From positions 1,984,001-2,048,000 of the forward strand of contig NZ_AP027055.1 of NCBI RefSeq assembly GCF_027924905.1: 64,000 bases of DNA. Reading direction: 5' to 3'. Within the stretch, counting starts at the first letter, position 1. Each line of letters starts with the position of its first letter. Below, piece by piece: positions 24,401-33,370 of this stretch. The notes below the pieces were generated by a model, which was given only the letters and a program-made list of their open reading frames with translations, made no database searches and was not told the origin of the DNA. The position numbers and the translations under genes are program-made. Origin of the DNA: Limnohabitans sp. INBF002. Lineage in GTDB: Bacteria > Pseudomonadota > Gammaproteobacteria > Burkholderiales > Burkholderiaceae_C.

Positions 24401-25786
24401 TTATTCGCTTGGTGGTTCTGGTCGCTCGTCTTTTGTCGCTGCCGCAGCCGCAGCCGCCCGCAACTTGTCCTTCTTGCTTGGACGTTTGCCTTTGATGCCG
24501 CCGGTACCGTCATTGAGTGGCGACACAGGAGGCGGCACTTCGGTGGGCTCAAAGCCTTCCAGCACTTCGACCGGCAGCTGAATCTTTTGGCGCTTTTGAA
24601 TCAGCTGCCAATGCGCCAGCGTGGCGGCGGTGACAAAGCTCACCGCTTCGCCACTTGCGCCCGCGCGGCCTGTGCGGCCAATGCGGTGGGTGTAGTCGGT
24701 GGCTGAACGTGGCAAGTCGTAGTTGACCACCACAGGCAGCTGCGCGATGTCGATGCCACGCGCCGCGAGGTCGGTGGTGACCACCACTTCCCAACGTTCT
24801 TCTTTAAACTCGGCCAACACATCTTGGCGCGCGCCTTGGCTCATCTCGCCATGAAACGCGGTGGCAAACACGCCTGCTTTGTAGAGCTTGTTGGCCACAT
24901 GCTCACACGCGTAACGCGTGGCCACAAAGACCAACACACGCTTCCACGCGTGGGTTTTGATCAGGTGGCGCAGCAAGGTCGTGCGGCTTTTTTCGTCCAC
25001 CTGAATCGCACGTTGTGCAATGTCGGGCGTGTGTGCTTCAGTGTGCGCAATGGTGATGCGCGCGGGGTTGCTCAGCAGCGCCTCGACCAAGGTTTGCACT
25101 GCAGGCTCGAAGGTGGCGCTGAACAACAAGTTTTGTCGCTTGGTAGGTAGCAGCGCCAAGATGCGGTGCAACTCTTCGGCAAAGCCGAGGTCGAGCAAGC
25201 GGTCGGCTTCGTCCAACACCAGGTGCTGCACTTGGCCCAAGTTCAAGGCGTTGTGATCGACTAGGTCGAGCAAGCGGCCGGGCGTGGCCACCACCACATC
25301 GGCACCGCTGCGCAAGCTCATCATTTGCGGGTTGATGGACACGCCACCAAACACCGTGCCTACTTTGATGGACTGCGTGAGAGGCCGCGCCAAATCGCGC
25401 AACACGTCGCTCACCTGTGTGGCGAGCTCGCGTGTGGGCACGAGCACCAGCACTTGGGTGATGCGCTTCTTCGGCGCTTCGTCACGCGACGCGGCTGTGG
25501 CCATGAGCAGTTGCAACACGGGCAGCACATAGGCCGCCGTCTTGCCAGAGCCAGTTTGTGCAGTAGCCAGCACATCGCGGCCATTCAGCACGGGACCAAT
25601 GGCTTCGACTTGAACTGGGGTGGGTGCGGTGAAGCCCGCTTGGGTCGCCGAGCTTTGTAACTCAGCGTTGAGGCCGAGTTGAGCAAAGCTAACAGATGCA
25701 GGCTCTTGCGTCAGCGCAGCGGCCGTGGAATCGGCCGATGCAGACTGCGCCGCATCGCGCGGCGCGTGGGTGTTGTCAATGTTCAA
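24401..25786 (-). CDS. DEAD-box RNA helicase (RhlE-like)
   Basis: The 461-aa ATP-dependent RNA helicase shows all core motifs: Q-motif APTPVQ, Walker A AQTGSGKT, PTRELA, VATPGRLLD, DEAD, SAT, ARGID and HRIGRTGR. The C-terminal 60 residues are a basic Lys/Ala-rich tail, as in RhlE-type helicases of ribosome assembly or RNA decay. The only reasonable start in the N-terminal region is TTG 25786; no ATG or GTG lies upstream of the core. It precedes no obvious operon partner; purH lies 10 bp upstream in the same direction. Confidence 0.92.
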   Translation of the reverse strand: MNIDNTHAPRDAAQSASADSTAAALTQEPASVSFAQLGLNAELQSSATQAGFTAPTPVQVEAIGPVLNGRDVLATAQTGSGKTAAYVLPVLQLLMATAASRDEAPKKRITQVLVLVPTRELATQVSDVLRDLARPLTQSIKVGTVFGGVSINPQMMSLRSGADVVVATPGRLLDLVDHNALNLGQVQHLVLDEADRLLDLGFAEELHRILALLPTKRQNLLFSATFEPAVQTLVEALLSNPARITIAHTEAHTPDIAQRAIQVDEKSRTTLLRHLIKTHAWKRVLVFVATRYACEHVANKLYKAGVFATAFHGEMSQGARQDVLAEFKEERWEVVVTTDLAARGIDIAQLPVVVNYDLPRSATDYTHRIGRTGRAGASGEAVSFVTAATLAHWQLIQKRQKIQLPVEVLEGFEPTEVPPPVSPLNDGTGGIKGKRPSKKDKLRAAAAAAATKDERPEPPSE

Positions 25787-25795
25787 TGGGGGCGA

Positions 25796-27382
25796 TCAAT
25801 GACGGAAGTGGCGCACGCCGGTGAACACCATTGCCACGCCGCGCTCATTCGCCGCATCGATGACTTCCTGGTCGCGCATGGAGCCACCGGGCTGGGCCAC
25901 GCAAGTGGCACCTGCGTCCACCACCACGTCGAGGCCATCGCGGAAGGGGAAGAAGGCGTCGCTGGCCACCACGGTGTTTTGCAGGCTCAGCTTGGCCGCT
26001 TCGGCCTTGATGCTGGCGATGCGGGCGGAGTCGAGGCGGCTCATTTGGCCTGCGCCCACGCCCATGGTCATGCCGTTTTTGCAGAACACGATAGCGTTCG
26101 ACTTGACGAACTTGGCCACTTTCCAGGCGAACAGCAAATCATGCAGCTCTTCAGGGGTGGGCTGCTTGACGGTGACGATCTTCAAGTCAGCCAGCGCCAG
26201 CTCGTGGTTGTCGGCGCTTTGCAGCAGCAGGCCGGAGCCCACGCGCTTGGTTTCCAAAGCGTTGCGCACATCGCCGTAGTTGGCAGGCAAGGCGATTTTC
26301 ATCAAGCGCACGTTGACTTTGCTCTTGAACACTTCCAACGCTTCGGCGCTGAAGTCAGGAGCCATCAGCACTTCGACGAATTGCTTGCTCACGGCTTCGG
26401 CAGCAGCCTTGTCCACGGGGCGGTTGAAGGCGATGATGCCGCCGAACGCGCTGGTGGGGTCGGTCTGGAAGGCCTTGCTGTAGGCCTCGAGCGGGTTCGC
26501 ACCCACGGCCACACCGCAAGGGTTGGCGTGTTTGACGATGACGCAAGCTGAGGTGTCAAAGCTCTTCACGCATTCCCAAGCCGCATCGGCGTCGGCGATG
26601 TTGTTGTAGCTGAGTTCCTTGCCTTGCAGCTGGACACCGGTGGCGAGTGAGCCAGCAGCGGGTGCGAGGTCACGGTACCAAGCGGCTTGCTGGTGGCTGT
26701 TTTCGCCGTAACGCAGGTCTTGCACTTTGACGTATTGCTCGTTGAACTGGCCGCTGAACTGGGCGCGCTCGGGCACGTATTCTTCGCTCAGTTTTTCAGC
26801 TTCAAAGTTCACGCTGGAGAGGTAGTTGCTGATCGCGCCGTCGTATTGGCTGATGCGGTTGAACGCGGCCACCGACAGGGCAAAGCGCAGCTTGTCGCTC
26901 AACTTGCCGCTGGTTTTGAGTTCAGCAATCACATCCGCGTATTGGCTGGCGTCGGTGACGATGCCCACGTCTTTCCAATTTTTGGCGGCCGAGCGCACCA
27001 TGGCGGGGCCGCCAATGTCGATGTTCTCAATCGCGTCGGCCAGCGTGCAACCGGGCTTGGCCACGGTAGCTTCAAACGGATACAAGTTAACGATGAGCAA
27101 ATCAATCGTGTCGATGTTGTGCGCTTTCAAAGCAGCCATGTGCTCGGGCGTGTCGCGGCGCGCCAGCAAGCCGCCGTGCACTTTGGGGTGCAAGGTTTTC
27201 ACACGGCCATCGAGCATTTCGGGAAAGCCTGTGACTTCGGCCACTTCGGTCACGGGCAAGCCTTGTTCGGCCAAGAGCTTGGCGGTGCCGCCGGTGGAGA
27301 TCAGGCCCACGCCCAAGGCGTGCAGGTCACGCGCGAGTTCGACGATGCCGGTTTTGTCAGAGACGGAGATGAGTGCTTTCAT
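25796..27382 (-). CDS. purH: Bifunctional AICAR formyltransferase / IMP cyclohydrolase
   Basis: PurH performs the last two steps of IMP synthesis. The 528-aa protein starts with the MGS-like cyclohydrolase domain ([33 protein letters not shown]) and continues with the AICAR transformylase domain ([44 protein letters not shown]). All regions are intact and the length is normal. It follows fis by 12 bp. Confidence 0.97.
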   Translation of the reverse strand: MKALISVSDKTGIVELARDLHALGVGLISTGGTAKLLAEQGLPVTEVAEVTGFPEMLDGRVKTLHPKVHGGLLARRDTPEHMAALKAHNIDTIDLLIVNLYPFEATVAKPGCTLADAIENIDIGGPAMVRSAAKNWKDVGIVTDASQYADVIAELKTSGKLSDKLRFALSVAAFNRISQYDGAISNYLSSVNFEAEKLSEEYVPERAQFSGQFNEQYVKVQDLRYGENSHQQAAWYRDLAPAAGSLATGVQLQGKELSYNNIADADAAWECVKSFDTSACVIVKHANPCGVAVGANPLEAYSKAFQTDPTSAFGGIIAFNRPVDKAAAEAVSKQFVEVLMAPDFSAEALEVFKSKVNVRLMKIALPANYGDVRNALETKRVGSGLLLQSADNHELALADLKIVTVKQPTPEELHDLLFAWKVAKFVKSNAIVFCKNGMTMGVGAGQMSRLDSARIASIKAEAAKLSLQNTVVASDAFFPFRDGLDVVVDAGATCVAQPGGSMRDQEVIDAANERGVAMVFTGVRHFRH

Positions 27383-27394
27383 TGGGGTGCAGTC

Positions 27395-27631
27395 TTATTT
27401 GATGAGTTTGTGATCGAGAAGTTTTTTGCGCAGCGTGTTGCGGTTGAGGCCCAGCCATTCGGCGGCGCGCGACTGGTTGTGGTCGGCCTGCTGCATCACC
27501 ACTTCGAGCAGCGGTTTTTCAACCACGCGCACCATCATGTCGTGCATGTTGTCGGGCTCTGTGCCTTTGAGGTCGCGGAAATAGGTTTCGAGGCTGGCAC
27601 GTACCACCTCTTCAATGTGTTTTTTACTCAT
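27395..27631 (-). CDS. fis: Fis-type nucleoid-associated DNA-binding protein
   Basis: The 78-aa protein has the four-helix Fis fold with the C-terminal helix-turn-helix NQSRAAEWLGLNRNTLRKKL, close to the C-terminal domain of NtrC-family regulators. It bends DNA and modulates rRNA and other promoters. The start overlaps the end of dusB by 8 bp, the same dusB-fis arrangement as in enterobacteria, so it is expressed from the dusB promoter. Confidence 0.95.
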   Translation of the reverse strand: MSKKHIEEVVRASLETYFRDLKGTEPDNMHDMMVRVVEKPLLEVVMQQADHNQSRAAEWLGLNRNTLRKKLLDHKLIK

Positions 27632-28658
27632 GCAAAGCTAAGGGTTCTACTAATAAAACAGGTTCGGGCAAGCGCTCATGCGCCTGCGCCAGGTCATCGA
27701 AGAAGGTAGCCACGGCGCGGTGTTGCGACGCGCTGTCTTCTAGGGTGTTCATGTGTTGGCGAAACGCCTCGCCACCGGGCAAGCTGCGGATGTACCAAGC
27801 AATGTGTTTGCGGGCGCTGCGCACGCCGGTGCTCTCGCCATACAGGGCGTAGTGCTCGTCCAGGTGCGCCAGCAACAAGCGGCTCACCTCTTCCACCAAA
27901 GGCTGAGCCAAATGCTCGCCCGTGGCCAAGTAGTGCGATATCTCACGGAATATCCAAGGGCGGCCTTGTGCGGCGCGACCAATCATCAGCGCATCGGCGC
28001 CGGTGAGCTTCAAAACTTCTTTGGCTTTCTCGGGCGAGTCAATGTCGCCATTGGCCACCACGGGCACGCGCACGGCTTGCTTGACAGCGGTGATGGTGTC
28101 GTACTCGGCCAAGCCTTTGTAGCCTTGCTCGCGGGTGCGGCCATGCACGGTGATCATTTGCACGCCAGCAGCTTCGGCAGCGCGGGCCAAGGCCACGGCG
28201 TTTTTGTGTGCGTCGCACCAGCCGGTGCGCATCTTCAAGGTCACAGGCACGTTGTGGGGTTGTGCGGCATCGACCACCGCTTGCACGATGGACATGGCCA
28301 AGGGCTCGTCTTGCATCAAGGCAGAGCCCGCCCATTTGTTGCACACCTTCTTGGCGGGGCAACCCATGTTGATGTCAATGATTTGCGCACCGCGCTCAAT
28401 GTTGTACACCGCCGCCTCGGCCATCATGGCCGCATCGGTGCCGGCAATTTGCACGGCGATGGGGCCGCTCTCGCCCGTGTGGTCGGCGCGGCGTGAGGTT
28501 TTGAGGCTGGTCCACAAATCTTTGCGCGAGGTGACCATCTCGCTCACCGCATAGCCCGCACCCAACTGTTTGCACAACATGCGAAACGGCCGGTCGGTCA
28601 CGCCAGCCATCGGCGCGACAAACAGGTTGTTTGCCAGTGTGTATGGACCGATGTGCAT
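27624..28658 (-). CDS. dusB: tRNA-dihydrouridine synthase B
   Basis: The 344-aa flavoenzyme reduces uridine to dihydrouridine in the tRNA D-loop. It has the FMN-binding TIM barrel start NNLFVAPMAGVTDRPFR, the catalytic-cysteine region INMGCPAKKVCNKWAGSAL, and RTREQGYKG and NGDIDSPEKA further on. The HxxRK-like helical domain is at the C-terminus. It heads the dusB-fis-purH run. Confidence 0.95.
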   Translation of the reverse strand: MHIGPYTLANNLFVAPMAGVTDRPFRMLCKQLGAGYAVSEMVTSRKDLWTSLKTSRRADHTGESGPIAVQIAGTDAAMMAEAAVYNIERGAQIIDINMGCPAKKVCNKWAGSALMQDEPLAMSIVQAVVDAAQPHNVPVTLKMRTGWCDAHKNAVALARAAEAAGVQMITVHGRTREQGYKGLAEYDTITAVKQAVRVPVVANGDIDSPEKAKEVLKLTGADALMIGRAAQGRPWIFREISHYLATGEHLAQPLVEEVSRLLLAHLDEHYALYGESTGVRSARKHIAWYIRSLPGGEAFRQHMNTLEDSASQHRAVATFFDDLAQAHERLPEPVLLVEPLALHE

Positions 28659-28791
28659 GGGGTGGGAAGAGTTGAGGCGCTTAAAAAGGAGGCGTGATTG
28701 TACCTGCCCAAAATTTCAGCATGCGGTCTGAAAATGACGATTTTGTAAGGGTTTGCGAAGAATTGACAGCGGCCCTCACTACACTGCGGGC

Positions 28792-29286
28792 ATGGAAATT
28801 TGGATGCAATCTGTGCTGGCCGCCTTGGCCCTGCCCGAATACGGCCTGAGCACCGTGTTTGTGGTGTCGCTGATCTCGGCCACCCTGCTGCCCATGGGCT
28901 CGGAGCCCGTGGTGTTTGGCTTGGTCAAACTCAACCCCGAATTGTTTTGGCCCGCCATTTTGGTGGCCACCGCTGGCAACACCATTGGCGGCGCCATCAG
29001 CTGGTGGATGGGCCACGGCGCGCACAAGGTGAGCGACAAAGTGCGACACAAAGAAACCTCCGCGCAAGACGCCCGCGCCCTGCGCTGGCTGCACGCCTTA
29101 GGCCCCAAAGCGTGTTTACTCAGTTGGCTGCCTGGCGTGGGCGACCCGCTGTGCGCAGTCGCCGGCTGGTTGCGCCTGCCCTTTTGGCCTTGCGTGGCCT
29201 ACATGGCGGTGGGTAAGTTTGCGCGGTACCTGGTGATGACGGGTGGGTTGCTTTGGGTGTTTCCGCAGCATTGGGGCATTGGTTAA
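28792..29286 (+). CDS. DedA/YqaA-family membrane protein
   Basis: The 164-aa protein has about four to five hydrophobic segments and the family block SLISATLLPMGSEPVVFGLV, NTIGGAISWWMGHG and SWLPGVGDPLCAVAGWLRLP, typical of short YqaA-type DedA homologues (putative lipid flippase relatives). The ATG at 28792 is preferred over an upstream in-frame start because it begins just before the first helix. It is convergent with the toxin-antitoxin pair, with no gap at the stop codons. Confidence 0.85.
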   Translation: MEIWMQSVLAALALPEYGLSTVFVVSLISATLLPMGSEPVVFGLVKLNPELFWPAILVATAGNTIGGAISWWMGHGAHKVSDKVRHKETSAQDARALRWLHALGPKACLLSWLPGVGDPLCAVAGWLRLPFWPCVAYMAVGKFARYLVMTGGLLWVFPQHWGIG

Positions 29287-29601
29287 TCAAACTGCAGCTA
29301 ATCGCTCAACCGTATCTGGATACTTTTCGACGAGGCGAATCAGCAAAGCCGCATGTGGATTAGGTTTCGCGCGCCCCTGCTCCCAGTTCTCCAGTGTGCG
29401 CGGCTTGGTGCGCAAGTAACGCGCAAACACAGCGCGCGACAAATGCAGGCGTTCGCGCAGCGCCAGCAGTTCATCGGCTGTCACCTCCGGCGCTGGTTTG
29501 TCCTCCACCACATGCGTGCGCAGCGTTTGTTTACCCGCACGTGCGTTACCCAGGGCGTCAAAGCCTTCGCTCAGTTCTACAAACAGGTTTCGCTTTTTCA
29601 T
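29287..29601 (-). CDS. HigA/NadS-like antitoxin with Xre helix-turn-helix
   Basis: The 104-aa protein has a helix-turn-helix at about residues 47-75 (RERLHLSRAVFARYLRTKPRTLENWEQG), the pattern seen in HigA-2/NadS antitoxins, with an N-terminal half that may wrap the toxin. It overlaps the toxin gene by 4 bp (ATGA). As in higBA systems, toxin comes first and antitoxin second. It should repress the shared promoter through the dyad at 29943-29957. Confidence 0.88.
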   Translation of the reverse strand: MKKRNLFVELSEGFDALGNARAGKQTLRTHVVEDKPAPEVTADELLALRERLHLSRAVFARYLRTKPRTLENWEQGRAKPNPHAALLIRLVEKYPDTVERLAAV

Positions 29602-29936
29602 CGCCGTGCCTCCAGCTCGATTTTCAACATGTGTTTGAGTGCCTTCTTTTCATCAGGACTCAAGTCCGTCATTTCGTCTTTGTCGTACAGCGTAAACAAC
29701 CAAAACTGGCTCGCATCGTCCCACCAGTAATAAATGACTCGTAAGCCACCACGCTTGCCCTTGCCTCGGCGCGCATCAGCGTGTCGCAACTTGCGAAGCC
29801 CACCTGTACCTTCAATGACATCCCCCGATTCAGGGTTCTTCATGATGGCCGTTTGCAGCCCACGAAAACCTTCATCGTCTAGATAGTCAGTTCGATAGCG
29901 CGAAAACGCTGGTAACTCAACAAAAACGGCTTTCAT
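29598..29936 (-). CDS. HigB-like RelE-superfamily toxin
   Basis: The 112-aa basic protein fits HigB-2/RelE-type mRNA interferases: FVELPAFSRYR, then GGLRKLRHADARRGKGKRGGLRVIYYWW with the conserved basic patch, and FTLYDKDEMTDLSPDEKKAL. Such toxins cleave mRNA at the ribosome and are neutralised by the downstream antitoxin. It is the first gene of the two-gene operon. The catalytic residues are not certain from sequence alone, but no truncation is seen. Confidence 0.88.
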   Translation of the reverse strand: MKAVFVELPAFSRYRTDYLDDEGFRGLQTAIMKNPESGDVIEGTGGLRKLRHADARRGKGKRGGLRVIYYWWDDASQFWLFTLYDKDEMTDLSPDEKKALKHMLKIELEARR

Positions 29937-29942
29937 ATATTG

Positions 29943-29957
29943 TACGCAAACAGCGTA
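29943..29957 (-). promoter_or_regulatory. Probable operator of the higBA-like operon
   Basis: The inverted repeat TACGC-AAACA-GCGTA lies 7-21 bp upstream of the toxin start, where type II antitoxins usually bind to repress their own promoter. The surrounding ATTGT/TATAGT is AT-rich and may hold the -10 element. Confidence 0.6.
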
Positions 29958-30128
29958 TAGTTTTTATGTTGTCAAGCCTAGCTAGCTAAGCAGGCTAACG
30001 GTGATAGCTAAGTTAGTCTTTTGCAGATGTTTGGCATAACGCGGGTAGGCAGCGCCTTCCTCTTAAAATACAAGGCTTGCTGCCTTTCACGTTTTTGGGC
30101 AGCCCCTCTCCTACTCACGCCCCTTTAG
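29958..30128. other. Intergenic region before lysS
   Basis: No gene is seen. It contains an AT-rich start, the direct repeat TAGCTAAG at 29983-29990 and 30005-30012 with nearby GCTAGC palindromes, and TAAAAT (about 30064-30069), a possible -10 for lysS. No clear -35 could be fixed. Confidence 0.4.
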
Positions 30129-31670
30129 ATGTCTAACAACAACACCCCCGCCACGCCCGAAGCCGCTCCCGTCGACGAAAACCAACTCATGGCCGAGCGC
30201 CGCGAGAAGCTCAAGGTCATGCGCGAGCGCCAAGCCGCGGGCCAAGGCGTTGCCTTCCCCAACGATTTCAAGCCCGCGCACCACGCTGCCACCTTGCACG
30301 AGCTGCATGGCGACAAAACCGCCGAGGTGTTGACCGAAGAAGGCCAGTTCGCCAAAGTGGCAGGCCGCATGATGCTCAAGCGCGTGATGGGCAAGGCCAG
30401 CTTTGCCACGCTGCAAGACAGCACAGGTCGCATCCAGATTTACGTCACACGCGATGACGTGAGCGAAGAGCTCTACGCCGATTTCAAACACTGGGACTTG
30501 GGCGACATCGTGGCCTGCGAAGGTAAGTTGTTCAAAACCCGCACCGGCGAGTTGTCCATCCACGCCACCAGCATCCGCATGCTCACCAAGAGCCTGCGCC
30601 CCATGCCCGACAAGTTCCACGGCGTGGCTGACCAAGAGATCAAATACCGCCAACGCTACGTCGATTTGATGACCGATGAAACCGCTCGCAAGCGCTTCAT
30701 GGCGCGCAGCAAAGCGGTCAGCGGCATTCGCGACTTCATGGTGCAACACAACTTCCTCGAAGTCGAAACGCCCATGCTGCACCCCATCCCCGGCGGTGCC
30801 AACGCCAAGCCGTTCACCACGCACCACAACGCGCTGGACCAAGAAATGTTCTTGCGCATCGCGCCTGAGCTGTACTTGAAGCGCTTGATCGTGGGCGGTT
30901 TTGAGCGCGTGTTCGAAATCAACCGCAACTTCCGCAACGAAGGCATCTCGGTGCGCCACAACCCCGAGTTCACCATGATGGAGTTCTACGCGGCGTATTG
31001 GAACTACCAAGACCTGATGCACTTCACCGAAGAGCTGGTGCGCGATGCCGCCATGAAGGCCGCTGGCACCACGCTGCTCACCTACGGTGGCAAGCCGGTG
31101 GACCTGAGCCAGCCGTTTGAGCGCCTCACGATTCGTGAAGCCATCCTCAAGCACACCGAAGCGGGCGACAACGTGGACAACGCCACATGGTTGATCAACG
31201 CCTTGCAAAAACTCGGTTTCAAAGAAGAGAAAGACAAACTCTCCACCCGCAGCTTGGCCAGCTTGCAAGTGATGTACTTTGAAGAAACCGTGGAAGAAAA
31301 GCTGTGGCAGCCCACCTTCATCTGCGAGCACCCTGTGGAAATTTCACCCTTGGCCCGTGCCAGCGACAACAAGCCCGATGTGACCGAGCGTTTTGAGCTC
31401 TACATCACAGGCCGCGAGTTCGGCAACGGCTTCAGCGAGTTGAACGACGCCGAAGACCAAGCTGCACGCTTCCACGCCCAAGTGGCTGCTAAAGACAGCG
31501 GCGACGACGAAGCCATGTTCTACGACCATGACTTTGTGCGCGCCCTCGAATACGGCATGCCACCCACCGGCGGCTGCGGCATTGGCATTGACCGTTTGAT
31601 GATGTTGCTGACCGACAGCCCCAGCATCCGCGATGTCATTTTGTTCCCTGCTTTGCGCCGCGAAGCTTAA
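30129..31670 (+). CDS. lysS: Lysyl-tRNA synthetase (class II)
   Basis: The 513-aa enzyme charges tRNA-Lys. It has an N-terminal OB-fold anticodon-binding domain ([17 protein letters not shown], about residues 75-160) and the class II core: motif 1 around [13 protein letters not shown], motif 2 [24 protein letters not shown] (cited in part) and motif 3 [16 protein letters not shown]. The first 20 residues are a Pro/Ala-rich extension. A bidirectional terminator follows 20 bp after the stop. Confidence 0.97.
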   Translation: MSNNNTPATPEAAPVDENQLMAERREKLKVMRERQAAGQGVAFPNDFKPAHHAATLHELHGDKTAEVLTEEGQFAKVAGRMMLKRVMGKASFATLQDSTGRIQIYVTRDDVSEELYADFKHWDLGDIVACEGKLFKTRTGELSIHATSIRMLTKSLRPMPDKFHGVADQEIKYRQRYVDLMTDETARKRFMARSKAVSGIRDFMVQHNFLEVETPMLHPIPGGANAKPFTTHHNALDQEMFLRIAPELYLKRLIVGGFERVFEINRNFRNEGISVRHNPEFTMMEFYAAYWNYQDLMHFTEELVRDAAMKAAGTTLLTYGGKPVDLSQPFERLTIREAILKHTEAGDNVDNATWLINALQKLGFKEEKDKLSTRSLASLQVMYFEETVEEKLWQPTFICEHPVEISPLARASDNKPDVTERFELYITGREFGNGFSELNDAEDQAARFHAQVAAKDSGDDEAMFYDHDFVRALEYGMPPTGGCGIGIDRLMMLLTDSPSIRDVILFPALRREA

Positions 31671-31689
31671 AGCGACTAGGCCCCAAAAC

Positions 31690-31725
31690 AAAACGCCTCC
31701 TAGTGATTGACTAGGAGGCGTTTTT
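31690..31725. terminator. Bidirectional intrinsic terminator after lysS
   Basis: AAAACGCCTCCTAG pairs with CTAGGAGGCGTTTTT, a 10-bp GC-rich stem with A/T tails. It separates convergent lysS and the coiled-coil membrane protein gene. Confidence 0.92.
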
Positions 31726-31740
31726 GTTGGTGCGTACAGT

Positions 31741-32127
31741 TTAGAAAAACCGGCTGAACACGACAGCACCTAAGCCCACAAACGCCAGCACCAAACCACC
31801 CACCATCAGGCGAAGGGTTTGACGCAGTCCGCTCACCGCAGCCACCAAGCCAGCGTTTTGTTCGGCCAGCTCGCGCACGGTGTGTGTGAGTTGGGTGTGG
31901 CGTTGCTGCAGCTCGTCAAGCTGCATATTCGCTGCAAGCAACCGGTTTTTCAACTCACCCAAGCTGGGCACATCGTCGTGTGCATTGGGTGTAGCCATGG
32001 GTTGTGGTGTCGCCTCTGCCCGCTTGCGGTCCATCAGCTCGCGGGCTTTTTCAAGCACGTTGGGCGCATGAGAAATCACATCCCCCCAGGGAATCACTTT
32101 GAGTGCAGAGAGCCAAGGGATTGCCAT
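31741..32127 (-). CDS. Hypothetical coiled-coil protein with C-terminal membrane helix
   Basis: The 128-aa protein has an N-terminal amphipathic part (IPWLSALKVIPWGDVISHAP), a coiled coil with leucine heptads (about residues 58-105, LKNRLLAANMQLDELQQRH) and a C-terminal membrane helix (LRLMVGGLVLAFVGLGAVVF). It could be a tail-anchored inner-membrane protein. ATG 32127 is 4 bp after the stop of the binding-protein gene; an earlier in-frame start at 32151 would overlap that gene. No family is recognised. Confidence 0.7.
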   Translation of the reverse strand: MAIPWLSALKVIPWGDVISHAPNVLEKARELMDRKRAEATPQPMATPNAHDDVPSLGELKNRLLAANMQLDELQQRHTQLTHTVRELAEQNAGLVAAVSGLRQTLRLMVGGLVLAFVGLGAVVFSRFF

Positions 32128-32131
32128 GGCG

Positions 32132-33094
32132 TTACTGGGGCTGAAAGCCACTGTTCTTGATCATCTTGGTCCACACCTGCGTGTAAGCGCGTTCACGTTG
32201 CTCCAACTGGTGCGAGTTCATGTAGCCCACAGTGAGGCCCATTTTGGTGAGCTGCTCATGCACATCGGGCATGGCCAACACTTTGGACAAGGCCACACCG
32301 AAGTGGTTGATAGTGGCTTGTGGTGTGCCTGAGGGGGCGAAGATGCCGTAGTAAGGCATGTCTTCCAAACCGCTCAAACCCAGCTCTGCAAAGGTGGGCA
32401 CATCAGGCAGCGCCGCTTGACGCTTAGAGCCCAACACCGCCACCACGCGCACTTTGCCCGCCTTGTGGTTTTCAATGAAGTCAGGCACCGAGCCCACACC
32501 TGCGGCAATTTGGTTACCCAGCATGTCAGCCATCATCGGTGCGCTGCCGCGATATGGCGCAGAGATCAAATCGAGTTTGAACTTGTCGCCCACTACTTTC
32601 ACCAAAAACTCAGGCGTTGACGCTGGAGCTGGAATGCCCACCGCTCCTTTGCCGCCTTGGGCCTTGACCCAAGCCACGTACTCAGTGAACGACTTGGCAG
32701 GTGTGCCGCCAGACACAGCATAGGCGTTCACAAAGGTGGCAAAGCCAGCCACGGGTGCAAAGTCGTGTGCAGGGTCGTAGCCTGGGTTCTTGACCACCAA
32801 GGGCAAGATAGAAATGGTGTGGTCGTGCGAGAGGAACAACACCGAGCCATCGGCAGGTGCTACTTTCAATGCTTGCGCTGCGAGTTGACCGCCTGCACCG
32901 GGTTTGTTCTCAACCACCACGGGGGTACCCAACTCGTCTTTGAGTTTCTCAGCCAAGATGCGGGCCACCGCATCGGTGCCGCCGCCTGGCGGAAAGCCAA
33001 CCATCAGCTTGATGGGTTTGGCGTTTTGCGCCGCAGCCAAGCCACAGCTCAGGGCCAAGGCTAAAACTGCAAAGTGACGGCGAGAAGGAAACAT
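32132..33094 (-). CDS. Bug-family tripartite tricarboxylate-type solute-binding protein
   Basis: The 320-aa periplasmic protein has a signal peptide (ends GLAAAQN) and the Bug (TctC-like) fold: IKLMVGFPPGGGTDAVARILA, VVENKPGAGGQLAA, APYRGSAPMMADMLGNQI and FAELGLSGLEDMPYYG. Such proteins bind small carboxylates and are greatly expanded in Burkholderiales. No membrane transporter genes (TctA/TctB) lie next to it, so it is an orphan binding protein. AAGGAG is 8 nt before ATG 33094. The ligand cannot be predicted. Confidence 0.92.
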   Translation of the reverse strand: MFPSRRHFAVLALALSCGLAAAQNAKPIKLMVGFPPGGGTDAVARILAEKLKDELGTPVVVENKPGAGGQLAAQALKVAPADGSVLFLSHDHTISILPLVVKNPGYDPAHDFAPVAGFATFVNAYAVSGGTPAKSFTEYVAWVKAQGGKGAVGIPAPASTPEFLVKVVGDKFKLDLISAPYRGSAPMMADMLGNQIAAGVGSVPDFIENHKAGKVRVVAVLGSKRQAALPDVPTFAELGLSGLEDMPYYGIFAPSGTPQATINHFGVALSKVLAMPDVHEQLTKMGLTVGYMNSHQLEQRERAYTQVWTKMIKNSGFQPQ

Positions 33095-33123
33095 GGCGGA
33101 ACTCCTTATTGAAAACAAATAAA

Positions 33124-33333
33124 TCAGACTTGATCTGGGTTAGCAGCTGGCACCACACCGTCTGGGTTTTGAGCGTGGTCAGGGTCTTGCTCGGGTGGCA
33201 TTTCTGGGTTCTGGCCAAACTCGCCATCGGGCGAGCTCTTGCGCGCATCGCGTTCGCGCAATTTCTCTTCTTTCTTCTTTTTCTTGGCTAACTCGCGTTG
33301 GCGTTTTTCGTAGTTGTAATTGGGCGTTGCCAT
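33124..33333 (-). CDS. Small charged protein, conserved-looking, unknown
   Basis: The 69-aa protein has a basic N-terminal half (YEKRQRELAKKKKKEEKLRERDARK) and an acidic, Pro-rich C-terminal half (QNPEMPPEQDPDHAQNP). Proteins beginning MATPNYN-EKRQRE occur in many Burkholderiales, to my knowledge without assigned function. It is probably partly disordered and may bind nucleic acid. It lies between nagZ and the Bug gene. Confidence 0.65.
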   Translation of the reverse strand: MATPNYNYEKRQRELAKKKKKEEKLRERDARKSSPDGEFGQNPEMPPEQDPDHAQNPDGVVPAANPDQV

Positions 33334-33370
33334 GTGAGCTTTCGTGGGTAGTGGTGAACGTATGTGCGCG

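Noticed and set aside
30111-31331. 406-codon minus-strand frame opposite lysS
   Set aside because: lysS has all class II synthetase motifs; the opposite frame has no recognisable feature.
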